Shown here: positions 24,789-33,494 of the stretch, piece by piece | Layout: the number at the start of each line of letters is the position of its first letter | Position numbering within the stretch: the stretch's first letter is position 1 | DNA from: Variovorax sp. DXTD-1 | Lineage (GTDB): Bacteria > Pseudomonadota > Gammaproteobacteria > Burkholderiales > Burkholderiaceae_C | Assembly: GCF_003984625.1 (NCBI RefSeq) | Contig: NZ_RWKH01000011.1 | Coordinates: forward strand, 62,001 to 126,000 | Direction of reading: 5' to 3' | Length of the DNA: 64,000 nt | Made by a program: the position numbers and the translations under genes | The notes under the pieces: generated by a model | The model's input: only the letters and a program-made list of their open reading frames with translations | What the model was told of the DNA's origin: nothing | Database searches by the model: none

Positions 24789-25088
24789 ATGTCCATGTCC
24801 GAAAGCGAACGCATCGCCCTTGCCGCACGGCTGCACGTGGCACTGCGGCGAAAGCACGGGCGCGTGACCGACACCGAATGGATGGCCACCAATGCCGAAT
24901 ACGCCGCCGAGATCGTGCGCATGACGCGCGCGCATGCCGCGGAGACCAAGGACGAGGATCTCTACCTGCTCGCCACCCGCCTCGAGCAGGCCATGGAGCC
25001 CTTGGCGCGCGCCGCACGGCTGGCCGCGCGCGCGCCCGACGGCAATCCGCCGAAGCCCCGGCCGCGGTTTGCGGGCGGCCTGGGCTGA
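24789..25088 (+). CDS. Hypothetical protein, 99 residues
   Basis: A small soluble protein, mostly helical and rich in Ala, Arg and Glu, beginning MSMSESERIALAARLHVALR and ending PPKPRPRFAGGLG. Positions such as WMATNAEYAAEIVRMTRAH suggest a compact helical bundle. No known domain is recognised. A GGAGCCCC stretch before the ATG is a weak ribosome site, and an alternative ATG is at 24795. It is convergent with the ThDP-enzyme gene, 21 bp between stops. Composition is typical of the genome, so it is probably a real lineage-specific gene. Confidence 0.6.
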   Translation: MSMSESERIALAARLHVALRRKHGRVTDTEWMATNAEYAAEIVRMTRAHAAETKDEDLYLLATRLEQAMEPLARAARLAARAPDGNPPKPRPRFAGGLG

Positions 25089-25109
25089 TTCTTTTTCGAC
25101 GCCAGGCGC

Positions 25110-26783
25110 TCAGCCGCCAGCCAGTGCGGCCTTGCGGATGCTCTGCAGCGTGCTGGCCGGCGTGATGGCCTCCGGATCGAGCAGGCAATGCAGCACCGCG
25201 GGCTTGCCGCTCGCACGGGCGCGCGCCAGCGCGGGGCCGAACTCCTCCGTGCGGGTCACGCGCTCGCCATGTCCGCCGAACACTTCGGCATAGCCGCGGA
25301 AGTCGGGGTTCTTCAGCTGCGTGGCGCTCACGCGGCCCGGGTAGTGCTTTTCCTGGTGCATGCGGATGGTGCCGTACATGGCGTTGTCCAGCAGCACCAC
25401 GATGATCGGCAGGCCGTACTGCACGGCGGTTGCGAACTCCTGGCCGTGCATCATGAAGTCGCCGTCGCCCGCGAACACCACCACCTCGCGCTGCGGCCAC
25501 AGCCGCTTGGCGCCCACGCCCGCCGGCAGGCCATAGCCCATCGACCCGCTGGTGGGCGCCAACTGGCTCGCAAACGAGCGGAACGGCCAGAAGCGGTGCA
25601 CCCAGGTGGCAAAGTTGCCGGCGCCGTTGCAGAAGATGGTGTCGGCCGGCAGCACCTCTCGCAGGTGCTGCATCACCTCGCCCATCTGCAGCGGGCCCGG
25701 AATGCGGATGAGGGCCGGATCGCTCCAGCGCAAAAAGTCTTCGCGCGCGGTCTTCATCTCGGCCAGCCAAACCGGCGGTGAAGCTGGGCGCAGCGCGGCC
25801 ACTGCCTCGGCAAACGCCTGCGGCGTGGCGTGGATGCCCAGCGCCGGGCGGTAAAGCTTGCCGAGCTCGTCGGCATCGGCATGCACATGCACCAGCGCCT
25901 GCTTCGGTTGCGGAATGGCAAGCAACTCATAGCCCTGCGACGGCACCTCGGACAGCCGACCGCCGACCAGCAGCACCAGGTCTGAATTGTGGATGCGCTC
26001 GAGCATGCGCGGATTCGCGCCAAGCCCCAGGTCGCCCGCATAGCAAGGATGCTCGGCCGACAGCAGCATCTGGCGCCGGAACGAGCAGTACACCGGCAGC
26101 GAGAACGCCTCTGCAAAACCCGCGAACTGCCGCGTCGCGGCTTCTGACCAGCGGCTGCCACCGAGGATGGCCACAGGCCGCTGTGCTTGCGACAGCCGCT
26201 GCTGCAGTTGCGCGATTTGCGTCGCGCCCGGATAGGTTTCGGTCACGGCATAGGGCTGCGCATCGGCCACCACCGCGGCTTCGGTCAGCATGTCTTCCGG
26301 CAGCGCGATCACCACCGGCCCGGGACGGCCCGAGGTGGCGACGTGAAAGGCGCGCGAGACCAGCTCGGGCACGCGCGCCGGATCGTCGATTTGCACCACC
26401 CACTTGGCCATGGTGCCGAAGACCGCGCCGTAGTCCAGCTCCTGGAAGGCCTCGCGGCCCAGCGCCTCGCGCGCCACCTGGCCCACGAAGAGCAGCATCG
26501 GCGTCGAATCCTGGTGCGCGATGTGAACGCCGGCCGCCGCGTTGGTGGCGCCCGGCCCGCGCGTGACAAAGCACACGCCGGGTTGGCCGGTGAGCTTGCC
26601 CTGTGCCTCGGCCATCATCGCGGCGCCACCTTCCTGGCGGCACACCGTCACGTCGATGGAGGCATCGTGCAGCGCATCGAGCACGGCCAGAAAGCTTTCG
26701 CCGGGCACGCAGAAGAGTTGCTTGACGCCGTGGGTGATGAGCTGGTCGACCAGGATCTGGCCGCCGGTGCGGGGAGAAGTCAT
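25110..26783 (-). CDS. Thiamine-diphosphate-dependent enzyme, acetolactate-synthase-like
   Basis: A 557-residue ThDP enzyme with the three standard domains. The pyrimidine-binding half holds the catalytic glutamate in CRQEGGAAM (Glu51). A central domain follows, and the C-terminal half carries the diphosphate motif GDGDFMMHG through LDNAMYGT. It belongs to the IlvB/benzoylformate-decarboxylase superfamily but lies next to amino-acid catabolic genes rather than ilvH. A 2-oxoacid decarboxylase or carboligase role is more likely than branched-chain synthesis; the substrate is unknown. ATG 26783 is chosen because the upstream extension lies in the next gene's frame shadow. Confidence 0.82.
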   Translation of the reverse strand: MTSPRTGGQILVDQLITHGVKQLFCVPGESFLAVLDALHDASIDVTVCRQEGGAAMMAEAQGKLTGQPGVCFVTRGPGATNAAAGVHIAHQDSTPMLLFVGQVAREALGREAFQELDYGAVFGTMAKWVVQIDDPARVPELVSRAFHVATSGRPGPVVIALPEDMLTEAAVVADAQPYAVTETYPGATQIAQLQQRLSQAQRPVAILGGSRWSEAATRQFAGFAEAFSLPVYCSFRRQMLLSAEHPCYAGDLGLGANPRMLERIHNSDLVLLVGGRLSEVPSQGYELLAIPQPKQALVHVHADADELGKLYRPALGIHATPQAFAEAVAALRPASPPVWLAEMKTAREDFLRWSDPALIRIPGPLQMGEVMQHLREVLPADTIFCNGAGNFATWVHRFWPFRSFASQLAPTSGSMGYGLPAGVGAKRLWPQREVVVFAGDGDFMMHGQEFATAVQYGLPIIVVLLDNAMYGTIRMHQEKHYPGRVSATQLKNPDFRGYAEVFGGHGERVTRTEEFGPALARARASGKPAVLHCLLDPEAITPASTLQSIRKAALAGG

Positions 26784-26802
26784 GCTGTGTCCAATCAGAA
26801 AT

Positions 26803-28044
26803 TCATTCGAGAGCTTCGCATGCCGCGGCAATGCGCGCACACGCCTCTTCGAGCTGCGCCATCGATGTCGCATACGAAATGCGGAAATACGGCGCGAGCC
26901 CGAACACGCTGCCCGGCACCACCGCCACTTCGAACTCCTGCAGCAGGTAGTTGCAGAAGTCGCTGTCGGTCTGCAGCAGCATGCCGCTCGCCGTGCGCCG
27001 GCCGAGCACGCCGGCACAGCTCGCAAAAGTATAGAAAGCGCCTTCGGGCACGCGGCAACGCAGGCCGGGCGCGCGGTTCAATGCCGCCACCACAAAGTCG
27101 CGCCGCGCCTGGAAGTCATCGCATCGCTCGGCCACGATGTCTTGCGGCCCCGTGAGCGCCTCGGTCGCGGCCGCCTGGCTCACCGACGACGGGCAGGAGG
27201 TCGACTGGCTCTGCACCACCGCCATGGCCGCGATCAGCGCGCGCGGCCCTGCCCCGTAGCCCACGCGCCAGCCTGTCATTGCATAAGCCTTCGACACGCC
27301 GTTCACGGTGAGCGTGCGCTCGCGCAGCCGCGGCTCCACGGTGGCCGGCGTGGCAAACGCCAGGCCGTCATAGAGAATGTGCTCGTAGATGTCGTCCGCC
27401 AGCACCCACACCGCGGGATGCCGCAGCAGCACCTCGCACAACGGCGCGAGCTGCGCCGCGCTGTAGGCCGCGCCGCTCGGGTTCGATGGCGAGTTCAAGA
27501 AGAGCCAGCGCGTGCGCGGGGTGATGGCCGCCTCGAGCTGCGCAGCATCCAGCCGAAAGCCCTGCGCCTCGGTGCACGGCACGCTCACGGGCATGCCGCC
27601 GCAGATCTGCACGATGTCGGCGTAAGACGTCCAGTACGGCGCCGGCAGGATCACCTCGTCGCCCGGGTTCAGGCTGGCCATCAACGCGTTGAAGATGACC
27701 TGCTTGGCGCCCGCGCCCACGCTGATTTCATTCAACGCAAAGTCCAGCCCGTTGTCGCGCTTGAACTTGAATTGCACCGCGGCCTTCATGGCGGGGCTGC
27801 CGTCGAGCACGGTGTAGCGCGTGTCGCCGCGCTCCATGGCACGCGCCGCGGCGGCGCGAATGTGCTCGGGCGTGTCGAAGTCCGGCTCGCCCGCGCCCAG
27901 CACGATCACCGGCCGGCCGGCGCGCTTCAACGCATTGGCATGGTCGGTGATGCGCAGGATTTCCGACACGCCGATGGCGCGCACGCGCTGCGCAGGCTCG
28001 AATGTGCAAGCCGACGAAAGCGCGGAATCGAGCACGGCGGACAT
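26803..28044 (-). CDS. PLP-dependent class I/II aminotransferase (aspartate/aromatic type)
   Basis: A 413-residue fold-type I aminotransferase. It shows LGAGEPDFDTPEHI near the N-terminus, NSPSNPSGAAY, the ADDIYEHILYDG segment, and the PLP lysine in NGVSKAYAMTGWRVGYG. These match AatA/AspC-like enzymes that accept aspartate, aromatic or other amino acids. Its ATG shares one base with the stop of the upstream amino-acid-binding-protein gene, and the ThDP enzyme follows 19 bp downstream. The gene order suggests that it deaminates the amino acid captured by that binding protein. Confidence 0.87.
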   Translation of the reverse strand: MSAVLDSALSSACTFEPAQRVRAIGVSEILRITDHANALKRAGRPVIVLGAGEPDFDTPEHIRAAAARAMERGDTRYTVLDGSPAMKAAVQFKFKRDNGLDFALNEISVGAGAKQVIFNALMASLNPGDEVILPAPYWTSYADIVQICGGMPVSVPCTEAQGFRLDAAQLEAAITPRTRWLFLNSPSNPSGAAYSAAQLAPLCEVLLRHPAVWVLADDIYEHILYDGLAFATPATVEPRLRERTLTVNGVSKAYAMTGWRVGYGAGPRALIAAMAVVQSQSTSCPSSVSQAAATEALTGPQDIVAERCDDFQARRDFVVAALNRAPGLRCRVPEGAFYTFASCAGVLGRRTASGMLLQTDSDFCNYLLQEFEVAVVPGSVFGLAPYFRISYATSMAQLEEACARIAAACEALE

Positions 28045-28946
28045 CACTTGGCGTAGGCCTCGAGCGGCTTGTCGTTCGGTTCGGCAATCAGCTGCTTCAG
28101 CGCCGTGCTCATCGGCAGGTTCAGGCTGGTGTTCTTCGGCGGAATCGGCGCGACGAACCACTTGGCGTAGATCTTCTCGAGTTCGCCGCTCTTCATGAGT
28201 TTGCGCAGCGAATCGTCCACCGCGGCCTTGAAGGCCGGATCGTCCTTGCGGAACAACAGCGCGATCGGCTCCGAGCCCAGCGCTTCGCCAGTGATGCGAT
28301 AGGCCGTCGGGTTCTTCGAGTTCGCAATGATCCCGGCGAGCAGGTTGTCGTCGAGCACGAAGGCATCCGCGCGGCCCGACTCCATCAGAAGGAAACTCTC
28401 GAGGTGGTCCTTGCCGAGCATCGTGTTGATGGTGGTGTTCTGCGCGCGCTCGCGCTTGCGCAGCAACTGCACGGCGGTGGTGCCGGTGGAGGCCGACACG
28501 GTACGGCCGGCCAGCTGGTCGAGCGACGTGATGCCCGAATCGACCTTGGTCGCCATGCGCACTTCGCTCACATAGGTGGTGAGCGCAAAGGCTACCTGCT
28601 GCTGGCGCGCCGTGTTGTTGGTGGTGGGGCCGCAGCCGATGTCCAGCGTGCCGTTCTGCACCAGCGGAATGGTGTTCTGCGCCGTGACGGCCATGTATTC
28701 GAGCTTGGCGGAAGGCGCGATGTCCTTCAGCACGCGCTCGCAGAGCTCGACGTGGTAGCCCACGTACTTATCGTTTGCGCCCAGCATGTAGGCCATGGGC
28801 GGCGAGGCCTCGCGCACGCCGAGCACGGCCTTGCCGCTGCTCTTGATCTTGTCGAGCGTGCCTCCGGCGGGGGCTTGCTGCGCCGAAGCGCCGAATGCGA
28901 GCGCAAGCAGCGCCGCGCCGGTGAGTGTCTTGAAACGCATCTTCAT
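28044..28946 (-). CDS. Periplasmic amino-acid-binding protein of an ABC importer
   Basis: A 300-residue solute-binding protein of the SBP_bac_3 family. A signal peptide (MKMRFKTLTGAALLALAFGA, cleavage after about residue 22) precedes the binding domain, with KSSGKAVLGVREASPPMAYM and NGTLDIGCGPTTNN. It resembles glutamate/aspartate binding proteins (GltI group). No permease or ATPase gene is adjacent, so it must share a transporter encoded elsewhere. It is followed by aminotransferase and ThDP-enzyme genes and preceded by an aldehyde dehydrogenase gene on the same strand. Confidence 0.87.
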   Translation of the reverse strand: MKMRFKTLTGAALLALAFGASAQQAPAGGTLDKIKSSGKAVLGVREASPPMAYMLGANDKYVGYHVELCERVLKDIAPSAKLEYMAVTAQNTIPLVQNGTLDIGCGPTTNNTARQQQVAFALTTYVSEVRMATKVDSGITSLDQLAGRTVSASTGTTAVQLLRKRERAQNTTINTMLGKDHLESFLLMESGRADAFVLDDNLLAGIIANSKNPTAYRITGEALGSEPIALLFRKDDPAFKAAVDDSLRKLMKSGELEKIYAKWFVAPIPPKNTSLNLPMSTALKQLIAEPNDKPLEAYAK

Positions 28947-28993
28947 GTTCTCTGTCTCCTGGTGGTTTTACTTGGGGCTCGCGCAGCGTTCTG

Positions 28994-29025
28994 CCTTGCC
29001 GGCGCAGCGGAACTGCGCGGCAAGG
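28994..29025. other. Intergenic hairpin between ALDH and binding-protein genes
   Basis: The arms CCTTGCCGGCGCAG and CTGCGCGGCAAGG pair with one bulge around a short loop. There is no T run, so it is not a classical terminator. It could stabilise mRNA ends or separate expression of the aldehyde dehydrogenase gene from the three genes downstream on the minus strand. Confidence 0.4.
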
Positions 29026-29043
29026 ACGAAGGCCTGCGTTGGA

Positions 29044-30585
29044 TCAATCGCCGATATCGAAGGTCACGCCTTGCGCGAGAGGCAACGCCGTCGAGTAGTT
29101 GATGGTGTTGGTGGCGCGGCGCATGTACGCCTTCCAGCTGTCGGAGCCGGCTTCGCGGCCGCCGCCGGTTTCTTTTTCGCCACCGAAGGCGCCGCCGATT
29201 TCGGCACCGCTCGGGCCGATGTTGACGTTGGCAATGCCGCAGTCGGACCCCGCGCTCGACAGGAAGCGCTCGGCCTCGCGCACGTTGAGCGTGAAGATCG
29301 ACGACGACAGGCCTGCGCCCACCGCGTTGTGCCATTCGATGGCGTCGTCGAGCGTGCTGTAGCGCACCACATAGAGAATGGGCGCAAAGGTTTCGCGCAG
29401 CACCGGGCCGTCGTGCGACTTCAGTTCCACCAATGCGGGGCGCACGTAGTAGGCGTCCTTGGTGCCGATGCCTTCGACGCGCTCGCCGCCATGCACCGTG
29501 GCGCCGATCTCGCGGCTTTCGCCCAGCGCCTTCTGCATGCCGTCGAACGCCGCGCGGTCGATCAGCGGCCCAACGAGCGTGCCCGCCTCGCGCGGATCGC
29601 CCACACGCACATTGCCGTACACCTTGGCGAGCTTGGGCACCAGCGCGTCGTACACACTGTCATGCACGAAGAGCCGGCGCAGCGTGGTGCAGCGCTGGCC
29701 GGCCGTGCCCATGGCCGAGAACGCAATGGCGCGCAGCGTAAGGTCGAGGTCGGCCGACGGCGTGACGATGGCGGCGTTGTTGCCGCCGAGCTCAAGAATG
29801 GCCCGCGCAAAACGCGCGGCCAGCTTCGGTCCCACCTGTTTGCCCATCGCAGTCGAACCGGTCGCCGAGAGAATCGGCACGCGGTGGTCGTCGACCAGCA
29901 CTTCACCGATGTCGCGCTGCCCCAGCAGCAGGCCGAGCAGGCCTTCGGGCGCGTCTTCGCCGAAGCGCGCAACGGCACGCTGCGCGATGGCGTGCGTGGC
30001 CAGCGCGGTGAGCGGCGTTTTTTCGGACGGCTTCCACACCACCGGATCGCCGCACACCAGCGCCAGCGCCGCGTTCCACGACCACACGGCCACCGGAAAG
30101 TTGAAGGCCGAGATCACGCCGCACACACCCAGCGGATGCCAGGTTTCCATCATGCGGTGCTCGGCGCGCTCGGTGGCCAGCGTCAGGCCATAGAGCTGGC
30201 GCGAGAGGCCGACCGCGAAGTCGCAGATGTCGATCATTTCCTGCACCTCGCCCGCGCCTTCGGTCGGAATCTTGCCGGCCTCGAGCGTGACCAGCCGGCC
30301 GAGGTCGGCCTTGGCGGCGCGCAGCTCTTCGCCCAGCAGCCGCACCAGCTCGCCGCGGCGCGGTGCCGGCACGCTGCGCCAGGCCTTGAAGGCTTCATGT
30401 GCCTGGCCGATGGCGGCGGTCGCTTCGGCCGGGCTGGTTTGCGGCACCTGTGCAATCACCTCGCCCGTCACCGGCGAGCGCACCGTCAGTTCGCCGCCGG
30501 TATAGGCGCTGCGGGGCACGCCCAGGCGCTGCAGCAGCTGTTCGATTTCAGCGGCAAGGGAGACAGGGGCTTGGGCTTCGGACAT
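29044..30585 (-). CDS. ALDH7-type aldehyde dehydrogenase (AmaB/piperideine-6-carboxylate dehydrogenase-like)
   Basis: A 513-residue NAD(P)+-dependent aldehyde dehydrogenase. It has HPLGVCGVISAFNFPVAVWS (a block diagnostic of the ALDH7 subfamily), the general-base region LELGGNNAAIV and catalytic Cys in GQRCTTLRR. ALDH7/AmaB oxidises alpha-aminoadipate semialdehyde (piperideine-6-carboxylate) in lysine and pipecolate breakdown, so this minus-strand group may degrade lysine or a related amino acid. The start at 30585 (MSEAQAPVSLAAEI) is preceded by a purine-rich site; an upstream open extension is not coding. Confidence 0.85.
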   Translation of the reverse strand: MSEAQAPVSLAAEIEQLLQRLGVPRSAYTGGELTVRSPVTGEVIAQVPQTSPAEATAAIGQAHEAFKAWRSVPAPRRGELVRLLGEELRAAKADLGRLVTLEAGKIPTEGAGEVQEMIDICDFAVGLSRQLYGLTLATERAEHRMMETWHPLGVCGVISAFNFPVAVWSWNAALALVCGDPVVWKPSEKTPLTALATHAIAQRAVARFGEDAPEGLLGLLLGQRDIGEVLVDDHRVPILSATGSTAMGKQVGPKLAARFARAILELGGNNAAIVTPSADLDLTLRAIAFSAMGTAGQRCTTLRRLFVHDSVYDALVPKLAKVYGNVRVGDPREAGTLVGPLIDRAAFDGMQKALGESREIGATVHGGERVEGIGTKDAYYVRPALVELKSHDGPVLRETFAPILYVVRYSTLDDAIEWHNAVGAGLSSSIFTLNVREAERFLSSAGSDCGIANVNIGPSGAEIGGAFGGEKETGGGREAGSDSWKAYMRRATNTINYSTALPLAQGVTFDIGD

Positions 30586-30850
30586 GGGCGCGCTCCGGGA
30601 AGGGAGAAGAGAGGAAGGGAAACGGCAGGACGGGACCGGCGCAATATCTTCCAATCCCGCGCGCTTGCCTAGTGAAAAAAAGGAAGGACTTGATGCGTTT
30701 GCCGAATGAACTCGGCATGCGCCCGGTGCGGGACGGGCTTCGCGCCTACGCGCAAACCGCCGGGCTGCGCCGAAGATTCCGCACCCCGGCGCGGTCCTCG
30801 TGCGCTGCCCCGGGGCCTCGCCTCGCCGCACGTTCAACCCCGGTAGCGCC

Positions 30851-31351
30851 ATGAAGTCGATCCTCACCCTGTACGCCGCAATCCATGCCCTGATGGCCCT
30901 CGCATTTGCCGCCGCATCGCTCGTTCTCGTCGTGATTGCGGCGCGGGCCGGGTGGGGCGCGGTCATGCAGGGGCTCGATGTTCCCGCGGCCGAGGCGGTC
31001 ATCGAAGCGGTGGGCCTGCTGGCGGCGGGCGTGGTGGCGCTGCAGATCTCCCAGACCGTGCTCGAGGAAGAAGTGGTGCGCGACGCACACATCGGCGCGC
31101 CGACACGGGTGCGCCGCTTCCTGTCCAGGTTCATGGTCGTCATCGTGGTTGCCGTGGCGGTCGAGGGGCTGGTCGCGACCTTCAAGGCGCGCGAGGCGCC
31201 CGAACTGATGCTGCACGCCGCCGCCATGCTGGGCTCGGTCGGCCTGCTCATGGCGGGCTGGGGCATCTTCATCCGCCTGAACCGCTCCGCCGAGGAACTG
31301 GAGCCCGAGGCCATGGCGGAAGCCAAGAGCGAAGACCGGAAGCTGAAATGA
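30851..31351 (+). CDS. Hypothetical membrane protein, 166 residues
   Basis: A small inner-membrane protein with about four hydrophobic segments (for example MALAFAAASLVLVVIAARAG, AVGLLAAGVVALQIS, FMVVIVVAVAVEGLVATF and MLGSVGLLMAGWGIFIRL) and a charged C-terminal tail rich in Glu and Lys. No named family is recognised. It is divergent from the ALDH gene, with 265 bp between starts, and convergent with an IclR regulator, with 9 bp between stops. It is probably transcribed alone. Function unknown. Confidence 0.7.
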   Translation: MKSILTLYAAIHALMALAFAAASLVLVVIAARAGWGAVMQGLDVPAAEAVIEAVGLLAAGVVALQISQTVLEEEVVRDAHIGAPTRVRRFLSRFMVVIVVAVAVEGLVATFKAREAPELMLHAAAMLGSVGLLMAGWGIFIRLNRSAEELEPEAMAEAKSEDRKLK

Positions 31352-31360
31352 ACGCGGCGC

Positions 31361-32251
31361 CTATCGGGGCTCCGGTGCGTCCGGCAAGGGGATCTTCTGC
31401 CCCGCCGGCGACCCCGCCAGGCTCTGCGCGGGCCTTCTGAGCGTTGCATCGAAGGGGTTGATCTTCGGCCCGATGGCTGCCGCCTCGCGCTTGAGCAGCT
31501 CGACCACCGTGGGCATGCGGTCGGCGTTGAGCCGGTCCGCGATCGTGCCCACGCTCAGCGCGGCCACCGCGCGGCCCTCGCGGTCGAGAATGGGCACCGC
31601 CACGCCGGCCATGCCTTCGAGCAGGCCGGTGTTGCGCCCCGCATAGCCGGCCTGGCGCACGCGCTCGATCTCGGTGCGCAGATAGACCTCGTCGTACACG
31701 CCGTACTCACGCACGCGCGACAGGTTGAAGCGGATCACTTCCTCGCGCTCGGCCTCCGGCAGAAAGGCAAGGATGGCGAGCGCGCCCTGCCCCACGCCCA
31801 GCGCAATGCGCCCGCCGATGTCGCCCGTGAACGAACGAATGGGAAACGGGCCTTCGCTGCGGTCGAGGCACACCGCGTCGAAGCCGCTGCGCGCCAGCAA
31901 GAAGATGCTGTCGCCAAGGCTCGCGCACAGGCGCAGCAGCACAGGGCGGCAAATGGAGCGCAGGTCACCCGGGTTGCCGGCGCTGGCCGCGAGCGCGAAG
32001 AAATCGATGCTCAGGCGGTAGAGCTTGCTGCGCTCGTCCTGCTCGACCATGCCTTCGGCCATGAGCGACTGCAGCAGGCGGTGCGTGGTCGCCTGCGTGA
32101 GGCCGACCGAACGTGCAATTTGCGTCACGCGGCCGCCTTCGGCCTGCACCGCACCCAGCGCGCGAAGCACTGAAAACACGCGCGGAACGCCTCCGCTAGC
32201 GGCCGTGAGGCTTTCGGCGGCCTCTTTTGTGGAATTCTTTGGGTCCATCAT
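31361..32251 (-). CDS. IclR-family transcriptional regulator (of the divergent transporter/dehydrogenase operon)
   Basis: A 296-residue regulator. An N-terminal winged helix-turn-helix (VTQIARSVGLTQATTHRLLQ, about residues 45-65) precedes an IclR effector domain with CLDRSEGPFPIR, GVGQGALAIL and GVAVPILDREG. It is divergent from the seven-gene ABC/dehydrogenase operon starting at 32424. Two matching 17-bp sites lie in the gap, so it very probably controls that operon and itself. The start at 32251 is the first of two adjacent ATGs; frame upstream crosses the operator region and is rejected. Confidence 0.9.
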   Translation of the reverse strand: MMDPKNSTKEAAESLTAASGGVPRVFSVLRALGAVQAEGGRVTQIARSVGLTQATTHRLLQSLMAEGMVEQDERSKLYRLSIDFFALAASAGNPGDLRSICRPVLLRLCASLGDSIFLLARSGFDAVCLDRSEGPFPIRSFTGDIGGRIALGVGQGALAILAFLPEAEREEVIRFNLSRVREYGVYDEVYLRTEIERVRQAGYAGRNTGLLEGMAGVAVPILDREGRAVAALSVGTIADRLNADRMPTVVELLKREAAAIGPKINPFDATLRRPAQSLAGSPAGQKIPLPDAPEPR

Positions 32252-32260
32252 TCGAATGAT

Positions 32261-32277
32261 ATTCCGTTCAACGGAAT
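32261..32277. promoter_or_regulatory. IclR operator candidate, site 1
   Basis: ATTCCGTTCAACGGAAT is a perfect dyad around a central base, 9 bp from the IclR start codon. The TTCCG/CGGAA arms are of the kind bound by IclR-family dimers. It would overlap the regulator's own promoter, consistent with autoregulation. Confidence 0.6.
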
Positions 32278-32290
32278 AAATCAGAGAAAA

Positions 32291-32307
32291 ATTCTGATTA
32301 ATGGAAT
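32291..32307. promoter_or_regulatory. IclR operator candidate, site 2
   Basis: ATTCTGATTAATGGAAT has the same length and outer arms (ATTC/GAAT) as site 1, and its centre is exactly 30 bp away, about three helical turns. The two sites face the same side of the helix. They lie between the regulator and the operon that starts at 32424. Confidence 0.5.
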
Positions 32308-32423
32308 ACCCGAGGCGGGTTGGCGCAATCGTTGCAATAGAGTGAACTAAAAGTTCTCTCTTGTCCATGGCGCGCACCAAGGTGCGGCGCGCCGTTCACG
32401 ACACCGCGCAGAAAGGCCCTTCC

Positions 32424-33494
32424 ATGTCATTCCTACGGCTTACCGACGTGACCAAGTTTTACGGCGCCACGCGCGCCGTGTCGGCCATGAACCTTGCGGT
32501 GGAAAAGGGAGAGTTCGTTTCGCTGCTCGGTCCTTCGGGCTGCGGCAAGACCACCACGCTGCAGATGATTGCGGGCTTCGAGGCGGTGTCGAGCGGGCGC
32601 ATCGAACTCGCGGGCAAGGACATCACGCATGCCAAGGCCAACACGCGGGGCCTCGGCATCGTGTTCCAGACCTACGCGCTGTTTCCGCACATGACCGTGG
32701 CCGACAACGTGAGCTTCGGCCTTGAGATGCGCAAGATGCCCAAGGCCGAGCGCGCTGAACGGGTGAAGCAGGCGCTGGCGCTGGTTCACCTGGAAGCGCA
32801 TGCCACGCGCTACCCGCGCGAACTCTCGGGCGGCCAGCGACAGCGCGTGGCGCTTGCGCGCGCACTGGTCATCGAACCGCCTGTGCTGCTGCTCGACGAA
32901 CCCCTCTCCAATCTCGACGCCAAGCTGCGCGAAGAAATGCAGTTCGAGCTGCGCCAGATCCAGCGCAAGGTCGGCACCACCACGGTGATGGTCACGCACG
33001 ACCAGAGCGAGGCCATGTCGATCAGCGACCGCGTGGTGGTGATGGAAGGCGGCTGCGCCACGCAGATCGACCATCCGCATCGCGTGTACGAGCATCCGAG
33101 CACGCGCTTCATTTCCACCTTCGTCGGCAAGGCCAACCTGCTGGACGCCCGCGTCGCGGCCTGCGGCGCACGCAGCTGCCGCGTCGAGATCGGCTCGCTC
33201 ACCGTCGAGGTCGAGGACACCGGCTACAAGCCGGGCGACCCGGTGCTGATGAGCGTGCGCCCCGAGAAGCTGCAGCTGGTGGAGGCCGGCCGCGGCCGCC
33301 TCGACGGCACGGTGCGGGAACGCTTCTTCCTGGGCAGCCAATGGCTCTATCGCCTGGGCACGCCCGCCGGAGACCTGATGGTGCTGAGCCCCAACGACGG
33401 CCGCGAGGCACTGGACGAAGGCAGCCCGGTCGGCATCGATTGGCCTGCGCATTGCACGCGCCTGTTGCCGGCCGAAGAGGCGGTGGCGGCATGA
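32424..33494 (+). CDS. ABC transporter ATPase, polyamine/PotA type
   Basis: A 356-residue ATPase for a spermidine/putrescine-type importer. It has Walker A GPSGCGKTT (residues 36-44), signature LSGGQRQRVALARAL, Walker B LLLDEPLSNLD and a C-terminal TOBE-like regulatory domain (about 270-350). It is first gene of a tight operon with two permeases, a heterotrimeric dehydrogenase and a binding protein. ATG 32424 is used; the upstream open frame is not family-like. The actual substrate is probably an amine, imino acid or opine-like compound oxidised by the dehydrogenase. Confidence 0.9.
   Translation: MSFLRLTDVTKFYGATRAVSAMNLAVEKGEFVSLLGPSGCGKTTTLQMIAGFEAVSSGRIELAGKDITHAKANTRGLGIVFQTYALFPHMTVADNVSFGLEMRKMPKAERAERVKQALALVHLEAHATRYPRELSGGQRQRVALARALVIEPPVLLLDEPLSNLDAKLREEMQFELRQIQRKVGTTTVMVTHDQSEAMSISDRVVVMEGGCATQIDHPHRVYEHPSTRFISTFVGKANLLDARVAACGARSCRVEIGSLTVEVEDTGYKPGDPVLMSVRPEKLQLVEAGRGRLDGTVRERFFLGSQWLYRLGTPAGDLMVLSPNDGREALDEGSPVGIDWPAHCTRLLPAEEAVAA

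Noticed and set aside
24484..24790. 6S RNA or other known RNA gene
   Set aside because: Length and terminator would suit, but I cannot recognise the diagnostic sequence or structure by eye; left as an unnamed small-transcript candidate.
25110..26783. Biosynthetic acetolactate synthase (IlvB)
   Set aside because: No ilvH/ilvN small subunit or ilvC follows, and the neighbours are catabolic; kept as a general ThDP enzyme.
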